53,190 bases of DNA from DASWIP01 sp036397635. Its GTDB lineage: Bacteria > Actinomycetota > AC-67. Position numbers and translations under genes: made by a program. Numbering within the stretch: position 1 is the first letter of the stretch; each line of letters begins with the position of its first letter. Positions 1 to 7,102 of the stretch are shown in pieces. The notes under the pieces are model-generated. The model made no database searches, was not told the DNA's origin, and saw nothing but the letters and a program-made list of their open reading frames with translations. The stretch spans positions 1-53,190 of the forward strand of contig DASWIP010000065.1 in NCBI GenBank assembly GCA_036397635.1, written 5' to 3'.

Positions 1-837
1 CCCACCGAACCCCGGCAGCCAGCCCGCGGCGTCCTTGCGATCGGCGCAACGCTTGATCAGCGATTCGAGCAGGTCGCCCCAGACGCAGCCGATCGCGATC
101 GCGGCCGGTAGGATCGCGCGCGCGACCGGGCCGACAGTCTCGGGCACGGCGAAGCTCATCAGCGCGAACCCGGCGTACGCGCCGATCAGGTTGCCGGCGA
201 CGCCCTCGAGCGTCTTGGCGGGACTGACGCGGTCCGCGAGCGCGCGATGCCCGAACGCCTTGCCCGCGATGAACGCCGCGACGTCACTGGCCGCCACGGC
301 GGTGCCGATCGCAAGCAGCAGGCCGGGGCCGCCGGCGACGCGCTCGCGCAGCAGCAGGAAGAATCCCAGCAGCATCGGCAGATACAGGTAGCCGGCGACG
401 GTGTAGGCGAGATTGCGGAAGCCGTCGCGCACGTCTTGTCGGATCAACGGGATCAGCGTCAGCGCGAGCAGCGCCACCGGCTGCACGGCGGTCCACGCCT
501 CGGCCGCCAGAGACGCGCCCAGCAGCGACGCCGCGCCGACGCCGATCAGCGCGGTGCGATACGCGCGGGGCAGACCGGCCAGCCGCGCGTACTCCCACGA
601 CGCGACGCCGGCGAGCAGCATCGCGAACGCGAGCGCGCCCCAGCGCGACCACATCACCGCCGCGCCGTAGATCGGCGCGGTTACCAGCCAGGTCCGCCAG
701 CGCACGAACAGCACCCGGCGAGTGAGCTCACGGAGGTGATGGCGCTCGACCAGCACGATCGCGCCGAGCGCGCCGCCCAGCGCGAGCGTCAGCCGCTCGG
801 CCGCCGGGACGAACAGAGCTTCAGCGCCCGATGGCAT
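1..837 (-). CDS. cdsA: Phosphatidate cytidylyltransferase, partial (C-terminus beyond window)
   Basis: Membrane enzyme making CDP-diacylglycerol from phosphatidate and CTP. The frame is open from ATG at 837 to the window edge (279 residues). Hydrophobic segments alternate through the protein. The family signature is visible: SPAKTLEG near residue 203, then GDLLESLIKR with KDAAGWLPGFGG at the cut end. The usual PGHGG reads PGFGG here. The start overlaps the end of the upstream CDP-alcohol phosphatidyltransferase by 17 nt, so the two are translationally coupled. The pairing recalls the ynbA-ynbB arrangement of enterobacteria. The substrate assignment is by family; CdsA paralogues exist, so this need not be the only CDP-DAG synthase of the cell. 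Confidence 0.85.
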   Translation of the reverse strand, partial: MPSGAEALFVPAAERLTLALGGALGAIVLVERHHLRELTRRVLFVRWRTWLVTAPIYGAAVMWSRWGALAFAMLLAGVASWEYARLAGLPRAYRTALIGVGAASLLGASLAAEAWTAVQPVALLALTLIPLIRQDVRDGFRNLAYTVAGYLYLPMLLGFFLLLRERVAGGPGLLLAIGTAVAASDVAAFIAGKAFGHRALADRVSPAKTLEGVAGNLIGAYAGFALMSFAVPETVGPVARAILPAAIAIGCVWGDLLESLIKRCADRKDAAGWLPGFGG

Positions 838-1525
838 ACAGCATCTCCTCCTCGACGACCGGCACGTCCGGGATCGCGACCTCGCCCTGCGCGAGCAGCG
901 ACGCCACCTGCGGCCGGGCGAGCGCGCGCCGCAACCGCAGCATCCGAAGCGCGGCGGTGATGAGCGCGCCGCCGATGACGACCCACAACGCGATCACGAA
1001 CGGCCTCGTCGATCCGAGCAGCGCGCCGCCGACCGCCCCGGCCGCGACCACGGCGGCACGATCGGCCTTACCCATCGGGCCCGAGGTGTCGCGACGTCCG
1101 GTGATGGCCTGCGCGGTGACGCCGGTGATGCTGACGACCTGGCTCGCGGCAACGGCGCCGAGCGCGAGCGCCGGCCCGGCCACCGTCGCGGTCGCGCCGA
1201 GCAGCGCGGCGTCGCACGCGCGGTCGCCGAGTTCGTTGAGCGCGGCGCCGAACGGGCGCGCGCGTCCCGTGCGTCGCGCGACCGATCCGTCCAGCGCGTT
1301 CAAGGCCAGACGCGCGAGCACCAGCGGCGGCACGGCAAGCCACCACAATGGCTGCTCGAGCATGCCGCCCAGCGCGATCGCCGCCCCAGCCGCGATGCTG
1401 ACGATGATCGCCGTCGCGGTGATCACGTTGGGGCGTACCCGGCGCCGCACGAGCGCGTCTTCCACCCTGCCCAGGCGCGCGACGAACCACGGCTTGATCG
1501 CGTACAGGCCCAGGGCGCCCCTCAC
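821..1525 (-). CDS. CDP-alcohol phosphatidyltransferase family protein
   Basis: 234 residues, starting at a GTG that overlaps the stop of the 47-residue peptide gene (GTGA). Integral membrane protein expected to transfer a phosphatidyl group from CDP-diacylglycerol to an alcohol. The motif DxxDGxxAR(x8)GxxxDxxxD is present as N76xxD79G80xxA83R84 ... G93xxxN97xxxD101, so the first and third aspartates are asparagine. The same NALDG/LNELGD form occurs in YnbA-like members, so I read it as a subfamily trait and not decay. Several hydrophobic helices follow. A longer frame upstream, to 1639, is arginine-rich and overlaps the peptide gene, so I rejected that start. Its alcohol substrate is unknown. 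Confidence 0.82.
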   Translation of the reverse strand: MRGALGLYAIKPWFVARLGRVEDALVRRRVRPNVITATAIIVSIAAGAAIALGGMLEQPLWWLAVPPLVLARLALNALDGSVARRTGRARPFGAALNELGDRACDAALLGATATVAGPALALGAVAASQVVSITGVTAQAITGRRDTSGPMGKADRAAVVAAGAVGGALLGSTRPFVIALWVVIGGALITAALRMLRLRRALARPQVASLLAQGEVAIPDVPVVEEEMLYAIGR

Positions 1526-1665
1526 GCGATCCCGCCGCCGAATGCGAACGCGGCGAACACGAAGGCGATGAACGCCACCTGGACGGCGACGTAGACGCCG
1601 ATGGCGATGGCGCTTCCCTTCGCGATGCGTCGGGTCCAACGCCGAGCCTGCGGACTGAGTTCCAT
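1522..1665 (-). CDS. Small single-pass membrane peptide (47 aa)
   Basis: The frame from ATG 1665 begins MELSPQARRWTRRIAKG, a basic amphipathic N-terminus, followed by about 25 hydrophobic residues rich in A, V, I and F and a short glycine tail. A textbook Shine-Dalgarno (AAGGAGGT) ends 5 nt upstream of the ATG. Its stop overlaps the GTG of the phosphatidyltransferase, so it heads the phospholipid operon and is probably coupled to it. I know of no family for it; a role as membrane anchor or partner of the two enzymes is inference only. The ribosome binding site and coupling are the reasons to believe it is translated. Confidence 0.6.
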   Translation of the reverse strand: MELSPQARRWTRRIAKGSAIAIGVYVAVQVAFIAFVFAAFAFGGGIA

Positions 1666-1965
1666 GACCGAACCTCCTTGATCTGGCGATGGTTCGATCA
1701 TCGAGGCGGCCGGCCCGGCGCGGTAGACGAGCTAGACCTCAAACCGCAGGCGCGAGACACCCATCTCGACCTGGGTACTTCCGGCAAAGCCGTCCACCCG
1801 GGGGGCGCGCTCAGGAGTAGGTGCACACGACGGCGAACTTCAGCTTGCTCGCGAACAGAGATGATGCAAACCCGCTGAACGCCTTGACCTGCGGTTGCCA
1901 CAGAGCTACTACTTGCCTGCCCGGATTACGTAGGTTATCCTACGGAATCATAGAAGGAGGCTCCG
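1666..1965. promoter_or_regulatory. Divergent intergenic region: phospholipid operon and toxin-antitoxin operon
   Basis: About 300 bp without a convincing gene. It carries the ribosome binding site of the 47-residue peptide at its left end and the promoter/operator of the toxin-antitoxin operon at its right end. Short frames here (for example 1821-2009) lack a ribosome binding site and resemble no protein. No hairpin terminator was found. Confidence 0.5.
1913..1960 (+). promoter_or_regulatory. Promoter, operator palindrome and RBS of the antitoxin-GNAT operon
   Basis: TTGCCT (1913-1918), a 17-bp spacer and TATCCT (1936-1941) form a plausible sigma-70 promoter. A perfect inverted repeat CGTAGG-TTAT-CCTACG (1929-1944) covers the -10 element, as expected of an operator bound by a ribbon-helix-helix antitoxin dimer. 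The ribosome binding site AAGGAGG (1954-1960) is 5 nt from the ATG. A second possible promoter, TTGACC (1884-1889) with TACTAC (1907-1912), also has 17-bp spacing. Confidence 0.55.
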
Positions 1966-2232
1966 ATGCCAGGAAAGCAGATATCCGCGACGATCTCGGA
2001 AGGCGCTAGCCAGCTCCTGGATAGCTACGCCCGCGCTCATGGCGTCAAGAAAGGCTTCCTCATCGAGTCCGCGCTGCTTCACCACCTTGAGGCGCTTCGC
2101 GAGGTCCCCAGCGACGTGATCATCCCGCCGCGGATCGTCGTCTCGAAGGGATCCATGGAGGCGATAGCGGACTTGCTAGAGCGGCCATCGACTCCAACGG
2201 AGGCGATCAAGAAGCTGATGTCGGACCAGTAG
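1966..2232 (+). CDS. Ribbon-helix-helix antitoxin (TacA/AtaR-type)
   Basis: 88 residues. The N-terminal half (ISATISEGASQLLDSYARAHGVKKGFLIESALLHHL) has the strand-helix-helix pattern of ribbon-helix-helix repressors: a short beta strand for operator contact, then two amphipathic helices. The C-terminal half, ending STPTEAIKKLMSDQ, would be the toxin-wrapping tail known from TacA-type antitoxins. The gene lies 3 nt upstream of a GNAT acetyltransferase, the standard order of type II GNAT toxin-antitoxin operons. The palindrome over its own promoter predicts autorepression by the complex. No sequence search was possible, so family membership rests on size, fold pattern and context. Confidence 0.75.
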   Translation: MPGKQISATISEGASQLLDSYARAHGVKKGFLIESALLHHLEALREVPSDVIIPPRIVVSKGSMEAIADLLERPSTPTEAIKKLMSDQ

Positions 2233-2235
2233 AGC

Positions 2236-2751
2236 ATGGAGATCCACGTCCGCAGGCTCCAGCCAGAGGACGATCGAGCGGCCTTCACCTCCGGGGACCC
2301 TGACCTCGATCGCTTCTTCCACCGCTTCGCCGGTCAAAACCAGTTTCGCCATCACATCGGAACCACCTACGTCGCCGTCGTCGAGGGTTCCCTGGCGGGG
2401 TACGCGACCTTGGCCGCCTCACACATCGAAGGTGAGGCGGTCCCCGCGAAACTGCGTCGGCGATTGCCCGACTATCCGTTGCCGACCCTGCGTTTGGCCA
2501 GGCTCGCCGTCGATGAGCGCTTCGGGGGCCGCGGCGTTGGACTCACCTTGCTGCGATCTGTCTTCGATGTAGCGATCCGCATGAAGGACGAACTTGGATG
2601 CATCGGCGTCGTCGTCGATGCCAAGCCCGGCGCCGTTCCCTTCTATCAACGCTTCGGATTCGTGATTCTGGACACCCTGGAGGGACGGCTTGGAGAGCGC
2701 CCGGAGCCGGTGGTCATGTTCTTGGCCATGGGGGGCATCCCATCACCGTAG
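2236..2751 (+). CDS. GNAT acetyltransferase toxin (TacT/AtaT-type)
   Basis: 171 residues. Known toxins of this family acetylate the amino acid on charged tRNAs and stop translation. Features visible: an N-terminal FTSGDPDLDRFFHRFAGQNQ segment matching the F-x-S/C-G-x3-LD-x-(F/W) signature of TacT-like proteins; LRLARLAVDERF (85-96) followed by the acetyl-CoA loop RFGGRGVG (95-102); and FY (136-137), where Tyr137 is in the position of the conserved catalytic tyrosine. Only 3 nt separate it from the antitoxin stop and it has no strong ribosome binding site of its own, so it depends on coupling; that keeps toxin below antitoxin. Which tRNA it targets cannot be read from sequence. Confidence 0.8.
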   Translation: MEIHVRRLQPEDDRAAFTSGDPDLDRFFHRFAGQNQFRHHIGTTYVAVVEGSLAGYATLAASHIEGEAVPAKLRRRLPDYPLPTLRLARLAVDERFGGRGVGLTLLRSVFDVAIRMKDELGCIGVVVDAKPGAVPFYQRFGFVILDTLEGRLGERPEPVVMFLAMGGIPSP

Positions 2752-2834
2752 TTCCGTCTAGGACCTTGGAATCAACATGGTCAACGATCCGCAGGACAAG
2801 GGTTGTACACCGCGGACAGGAAGGACTGTCTCGA

Positions 2835-2849
2835 GCCGACGCGGTCGGC
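2835..2849. terminator. Possible hairpin between convergent operons
   Basis: GCCGAC-GCG-GTCGGC is a perfect 6-bp stem with a 3-nt loop, lying between the 3' ends of the toxin gene and the ABC permease gene. No T-run follows on either strand, so it is a weak candidate for a bidirectional terminator. Confidence 0.3.
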
Positions 2850-2896
2850 CTCCCTTCACTCTCCACCGAAGACGGGCACCGACCGGACCGCTTTGA

Positions 2897-3781
2897 CTAC
2901 CCAGCGAACGCTTCGCGCCAGCGCCGCACCGCGAGCAGCGCGACGCCGATCATCGCCGCGGTCACCAGCCACATCGCCACGGTCATCGCGCTCGCGTAGC
3001 CGAAGCGCAGGAACGAGAACGCGTTCTGGTACGTGTACAGCGGCAGGAACAGTGTCGCGTAGAACGGATCGCCCCCCGTCAGCACGAGCGCCGGGACGAA
3101 GTTGACCTGGAAGCTGAACGCGACATCGCGCGCCGCCAGCAGCACAAGCACCGGCGCCATCATCGGCAACGTCACGCGGCGGAACGTGAACCACGGACCT
3201 GCCCGCTCCAGCTCCGCCAGCTCGTACAGCTCGCCGGGGATGTCGTTGCGCGCGGCGAGCGCGACGATGAACCCCTCGCCGATCTGGAACAGCGTCAGGA
3301 TCACCACCGACACGCGCGCGCCCCACGGCCCGAGCAGCCACTCGGTCCCCGGCAACCCGACCGCACGCAGCAGCTGCGCGATGGGCCCGAACACGGGGTT
3401 GAGCACCCACAGCCACAGCAGCGCGAACGCGATGTCGGGAACGACGCTGGGCAGATAGGTGATACCACGCCCGGCCACGACGCCCCGACGTCGCCTCGCG
3501 TAGAGCAGCGCCGTGCCCGTCGCCGCCAGCAGCCGCAGCGGGACCGCCATCGCGACGAAGATCAGCGAATTCGACAGGGACAGGCGGAACAAAGGATCCG
3601 AGACGAGCCGGCGGAAGTTCTGGATGCCGGCCGGCCTTGGGGACGTCAGCGCGTCGTAATGGGTGAACGCCAGCACGAAGGTCAGCACGAACGGCGCGGC
3701 GACCAGCACCAGCGTCGCGAGCAGCATCGGCGAAGCCAGCCAGCCGACGCGGCGCTCGTAGGAGCCGATGCGCGCGCTCAC
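2897..3781 (-). CDS. Carbohydrate ABC transporter permease (MalF/UgpA-type)
   Basis: 294 residues from GTG 3781, which overlaps the stop of the ATPase gene (GTGA). About six hydrophobic segments are visible, starting WLASPMLLATLVLVAAPFVLTFVLAF. The EAA-loop region reads ELAELERAGPWFTFRRVTLPMMAPVL, where A-E-L-E-x-A-G-x7-R-x-T-L-P is the contact site for the ATPase. It would pair with the other permease of the operon to form the channel. It is the last gene of the four-gene importer. A longer frame to 3841 runs into the ATPase gene and starts with an arginine-rich shadow, so I rejected it. The sugar carried is not identifiable. Confidence 0.88.
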   Translation of the reverse strand: MSARIGSYERRVGWLASPMLLATLVLVAAPFVLTFVLAFTHYDALTSPRPAGIQNFRRLVSDPLFRLSLSNSLIFVAMAVPLRLLAATGTALLYARRRRGVVAGRGITYLPSVVPDIAFALLWLWVLNPVFGPIAQLLRAVGLPGTEWLLGPWGARVSVVILTLFQIGEGFIVALAARNDIPGELYELAELERAGPWFTFRRVTLPMMAPVLVLLAARDVAFSFQVNFVPALVLTGGDPFYATLFLPLYTYQNAFSFLRFGYASAMTVAMWLVTAAMIGVALLAVRRWREAFAG

Positions 3782-4854
3782 GGGTCGATCCTGATGCCGG
3801 TCACCGCGTCGAACAGGTGAACATGATCGGGATCGAACCACGCTTCCACGATGCTGTCGCGCGCGGGGCGGAACGTCGGCTCGACCCTCGCCGCGAGCAG
3901 CGCGCCGCCGGCCTCCAGCATCAGGATCGACTGGTCACCGGCCGATTCGATCAGGTCGACGCGCGCGCGGAACAGATCGCCCGGGCGCGCGGTCGCCGTC
4001 CAGCGGGACCCGACGACGTGCAGATGCTCGGGGCGCACGCCGATCATGCAGTCATCCTGCGGCGCATGCGGCGGCGCGGTCAGCCATCCACCGGCCCACA
4101 CCAGCATCGCCCCGTCGCGCCCGGAGGAGACGAGGTTCGTCGGCGGCGAGCCGATGAAGCTCGCGACGAAGGTGTTCGCGGGACGCCGGTACACCTCGTC
4201 GGGCGTGCCGACCTGATGCACGACTCCGTCGGCGATGACCGCGACCCGATGGCCCATGCTCAGAGCCTCGACCTGATCGTGCGTGACGTACACCGTCGTC
4301 GTGCCGAGGCGCTCCTGGAGCCGCACGATCTCGGCGCGCGTCGCGACCCGCAGCTGAGCATCCAGGTTCGACAGCGGCTCGTCCATCAGGAACACGGCCG
4401 GCTGGCGCACCATCGCGCGCGCGAGCGCGACCCGCTGACGCTCGCCGCCGGACAGTTGCCGCGGCTTCCGTTCGAGCAGCGCGCCCAACCCCAAAGCCTC
4501 TGCCACGGTGACGACGCGCTCGCCGGTCGGCCCGGGTTCCTCGCGGCGCGCGCGCGGCCCGAAGGTCAGGTTCTCGCGCACGTTCAAGTGCGGGAACAGC
4601 GCATAGGACTGGAACACCATCGCGACATCGCGTGCGCTGGCCGCGAGCCGGGTGACGTCGCGGCCGTCGATGCTGATCGTCCCGCCGTCGACGCGCTCGA
4701 GCCCGGCGATGGTGCGCAGCGCCGTGGACTTTCCGCTGCCGGACGGACCGACCAGCACGAGCAACTCGCCGTCGCCGACCTCGAGCGTGATCCCGCGCAA
4801 AGCCGGCACCTCGCCGTAGCTCTTGACGACGTCGTGCAGCGTGAGCTCTGCCAT
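3778..4854 (-). CDS. Sugar ABC transporter ATP-binding protein (MalK/UgpC-type)
   Basis: 358 residues from ATG 4854. Walker A GPSGSGKST (36-44), Q-loop Gln82 (VFQSYALFPH), signature LSGGERQ (134-140), Walker B FLMDEP (155-160) and switch His192 are all intact. The last third (from about 240, including IGVRPEHLHVV) is the OB/TOBE regulatory domain typical of CUT1 sugar importers. The ATG overlaps the stop of the binding-protein gene by one base (TGATG) and its own stop overlaps the start of the next permease, so the three are tightly coupled. Because the ATPase is encoded within the operon, the importer need not borrow a shared MsiK-type ATPase, as many actinobacterial systems do. Confidence 0.93.
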   Translation of the reverse strand: MAELTLHDVVKSYGEVPALRGITLEVGDGELLVLVGPSGSGKSTALRTIAGLERVDGGTISIDGRDVTRLAASARDVAMVFQSYALFPHLNVRENLTFGPRARREEPGPTGERVVTVAEALGLGALLERKPRQLSGGERQRVALARAMVRQPAVFLMDEPLSNLDAQLRVATRAEIVRLQERLGTTTVYVTHDQVEALSMGHRVAVIADGVVHQVGTPDEVYRRPANTFVASFIGSPPTNLVSSGRDGAMLVWAGGWLTAPPHAPQDDCMIGVRPEHLHVVGSRWTATARPGDLFRARVDLIESAGDQSILMLEAGGALLAARVEPTFRPARDSIVEAWFDPDHVHLFDAVTGIRIDP

Positions 4855-6131
4855 CAGGAGATGTCCGGCTCGGCGAACAGCTCGCGGGTCGCGATATCGA
4901 TCTCGACGCCGAGAGCCTCCGGCCGCTCCTGTCCGTAGAACCATTCCTCGACGATCACGTCGGCCCGGTCCTCGATCTCGTTCCACGTGCCGACGATCGG
5001 GGTGCGGTGGATGAACTGGATCTGATCGAGCCACACGCGGGGGTGCTCTGGCTTCTGGCCCGGTGTCAGGAAAGCGTGGGACTCGGCGACGGAGCGAAGC
5101 GACGGCACCGTGCGGCCGGTGCGTGCGATGATCGGCGCGCCCTCCGGTCCGAGTGCGAACTCGACGAAGCGGAACGCTGCTTCCTTGAGCGTCGAGGACT
5201 TCGCCATGCAATAGGCGTCGCTGTGCAGCATGGTCGCTTGCTGAACGTTCTGCGGCAACGGCGCGACGTCCCACTCGAGCCCGGGGATCTCGCGCAAGGT
5301 CGGGGTGAACCGACGGCTCTCGATCAGCATCGCGAGGCGGCCGGATGCGAACCGCGTCTCCAGGTCCTCGGCAGCGACCTCGGGAAGCGACGGCGCCACC
5401 TTGTGGACGCGCCGCAGCTCGATGAAGAAGCGCATGGCTTCGATCGCCGCCTCGTCCAGCAGCACCGTTCGCGTCGGCATCTCCAGATCGTCCACCACCT
5501 CGCCGCCGTTCTGCCACACGAACGGCGCGAGCGTGATCAGCTCGGGCGGGAGCCCCAGCCCGTAGACGTCGGTATTCCCGTCCCCATCGGTGTCGCGCGT
5601 CAGTCGGCGCGCGACGTCCAGGAACATCTCCCAATCCCACGACTCGGGCCTGGTGATGCCGGCGTCGGCGAAGAGCTGCTCGTTCAGATAGACCACCTGG
5701 GTCGAGATGTTCTGCGGGAGGCAGAGCTGCTCGCCCCGGAAGCTGAACGCGTCGAGCGCTTGAGGGTAGAAATCGTCGAGATCGAGGCGGCCCGATGTGT
5801 CGGCGCGCGCGCCGAGCGGCTCGAGCACGCCCTTGACGGCGAACTGACCGAAGCGGCGGAAGTTCATGATGAACAGATCCGGTGGCCGCGCGCCCGAGAA
5901 GGCGATCGCGAGCTTGGTGACCTGATCGCCGGGATGGGCGACCGCGTCCAGGCGGATGCGGATCGAGGGCTCGCGGTCCTCGAACGCCGCGATGAGGGTG
6001 CGGAAGGCTTGGATCTCGGCCGGGTCACCCGACACCGACAGGGTCACCTCGGTCGCTTGTGCCGCGCCGCCGTTCACACACGCCGCAAGCGCGAGTGCGA
6101 GTGCGAACGCGGCGATCAGCGCCCGATCCAA
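4854..6131 (-). CDS. Extracellular sugar-binding lipoprotein (ABC importer)
   Basis: 425 residues. The start is inferred as TTG 6131, preceded by a GGGGGA ribosome binding site and giving a clean lipoprotein signal: MDRALIAAFALALALAAC with lipobox LAAC. The mature part has the periplasmic-binding fold pattern of family 1: VTLSVSGDPAEIQAFRTLI..FEDREPSIRI, PDLFIMNFRRFGQFAVKGVLEPL, QNISTQVVYLNEQLFADAGI, DTDGDGNTDVYGLGL, and a C-terminal EAAFRFVEFALGPEGAPIIARTG. These are hallmarks of carbohydrate-binding proteins of the MalE/UgpB group. It sits between the two permease genes, overlapping the upstream permease by 16 nt. The ligand is unknown; the neighbouring sialidase-like gene hints at a glycan product. 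Confidence 0.88.
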   Translation of the reverse strand: MDRALIAAFALALALAACVNGGAAQATEVTLSVSGDPAEIQAFRTLIAAFEDREPSIRIRLDAVAHPGDQVTKLAIAFSGARPPDLFIMNFRRFGQFAVKGVLEPLGARADTSGRLDLDDFYPQALDAFSFRGEQLCLPQNISTQVVYLNEQLFADAGITRPESWDWEMFLDVARRLTRDTDGDGNTDVYGLGLPPELITLAPFVWQNGGEVVDDLEMPTRTVLLDEAAIEAMRFFIELRRVHKVAPSLPEVAAEDLETRFASGRLAMLIESRRFTPTLREIPGLEWDVAPLPQNVQQATMLHSDAYCMAKSSTLKEAAFRFVEFALGPEGAPIIARTGRTVPSLRSVAESHAFLTPGQKPEHPRVWLDQIQFIHRTPIVGTWNEIEDRADVIVEEWFYGQERPEALGVEIDIATRELFAEPDIS

Positions 6132-6967
6132 CCGATCCCCCGTTCCTCGGTGAGGAAGAACCGCTGCATCACCAAGAACAGCAGCACGACCGGCGCGGTC
6201 ACTGCGGCGGCTCCGGCCAGCAGCACCGGCCAGTTCGTCGGCCCGAGCGTCTCCAGGAAACGCAGCATCAATGGCGCGGTGTAGGCGCTCTCGCGATCCA
6301 GGTACAGCAGCGGATCGATGAAGTTCGCCCACGACTGCACGAATGCGAGCATCGCCACCGCCGCCGTCGTCGAGCGAACCAGCGGCATCGCGATGCGCCG
6401 CCACACGTGCAGCGGACCGGCCCCCTCCAGGCGCGCTGCATCGAGCACGTCGCCGGGGATCCGCCGGAACGCGAACGCGTAGAGCAGAACGAAGAACGGC
6501 GATCCGCCGAGCAGCGCCGGCGCGAGCAGCGGCACGTAGCTGCCGACCAATCCGGCGGCCTCGAAGATCGCGAACCGCGGGATCCACATCGCGGTCACCG
6601 GGATCATCAGCAGAACGAGCACTAGTCCGACCAGAAGCTGCCGCCATCGTCCGCGGAGCTGCGCGATCCCGAAGCCGGCCCACGATGCCACGACGACCGC
6701 CACGGGTGTGTAGATCGCCGCGACGAGCAGCGAGTTGAGCATCGAGCGCGCGAGCGGCACCAGGGTGAACGCGCGGCGCCATCCCTCCAGCGTCACCGGG
6801 TCGGGGATCAGCTCGAGCTCGCTCGGCGGCGCCAGGCCGGGCAGTCGCAGCGAGCCGAGCACCATGACGACCAGTGGGAACAGGAACAACGCCGAGGCCA
6901 CCAGGGCGGTCGCGGTCCAGGCGGCACGCCGAGCGAAGTGCCGGGGCACCGGCGCGGGGATGGTCAT
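6116..6967 (-). CDS. Carbohydrate ABC transporter permease (MalG/UgpE-type)
   Basis: 283 residues from ATG 6967. Six predicted membrane helices. The loop DAARLEGAGPLHVWRRIAMPLVRSTTAA carries the EAA-type motif (L-E-G-A-G-x7-I-x-x-P) that docks on the ATPase. The C-terminus FLVMQRFFLTEERGIGWIGR is close to the usual G-x-x-x-G-x-x-K/R ending of MalG-like subunits. It is the first gene of the importer operon and is transcribed away from the sialidase-like gene; their starts are 135 bp apart, so a shared regulatory region is likely. The frame extends further upstream, but that stretch overlaps the divergent promoter region. Confidence 0.88.
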   Translation of the reverse strand: MTIPAPVPRHFARRAAWTATALVASALFLFPLVVMVLGSLRLPGLAPPSELELIPDPVTLEGWRRAFTLVPLARSMLNSLLVAAIYTPVAVVVASWAGFGIAQLRGRWRQLLVGLVLVLLMIPVTAMWIPRFAIFEAAGLVGSYVPLLAPALLGGSPFFVLLYAFAFRRIPGDVLDAARLEGAGPLHVWRRIAMPLVRSTTAAVAMLAFVQSWANFIDPLLYLDRESAYTAPLMLRFLETLGPTNWPVLLAGAAAVTAPVVLLFLVMQRFFLTEERGIGWIGR

Positions 6968-7102
6968 CCGGGGCACGTTACCGCAGGTCACCGGCGATGG
7001 GCCGATTCCCGCCTCGCGCCGCGGAAGGGTTACGCTCGTGACACGCCGAATCAGGAAGGGTTGGACCTCACGAGGGTCCGCCGTCTCGAGGGAGGGAACC
7101 GC
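6968..7102. promoter_or_regulatory. Divergent promoter region of sugar importer and sialidase-like gene
   Basis: 135 bp between divergent starts. On the right side a 5-bp hairpin, GGACC-TCACGAG-GGTCC (7063-7079), lies in the presumed leader of the sialidase-like gene, followed by the ribosome binding site GGAGGG (7091-7096). On the left side TAACGT lies about 10 nt from the permease ATG and could be a -10 element for a short-leader transcript. No repressor-type palindrome was found. Confidence 0.35.

Noticed and set aside
821..1639. Longer phosphatidyltransferase frame starting at 1639
   Set aside because: The added N-terminus is arginine-rich out-of-frame translation of the 47-residue peptide gene.
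1821..2009. 62-codon frame upstream of the antitoxin
   Set aside because: No ribosome binding site, overlaps the promoter and antitoxin start in another frame, and has no recognisable pattern.
4854..6782. 642-codon frame including the sugar-binding protein
   Set aside because: The first 217 codons are a shadow of the permease gene; the lipoprotein signal at 6131 marks the true start.
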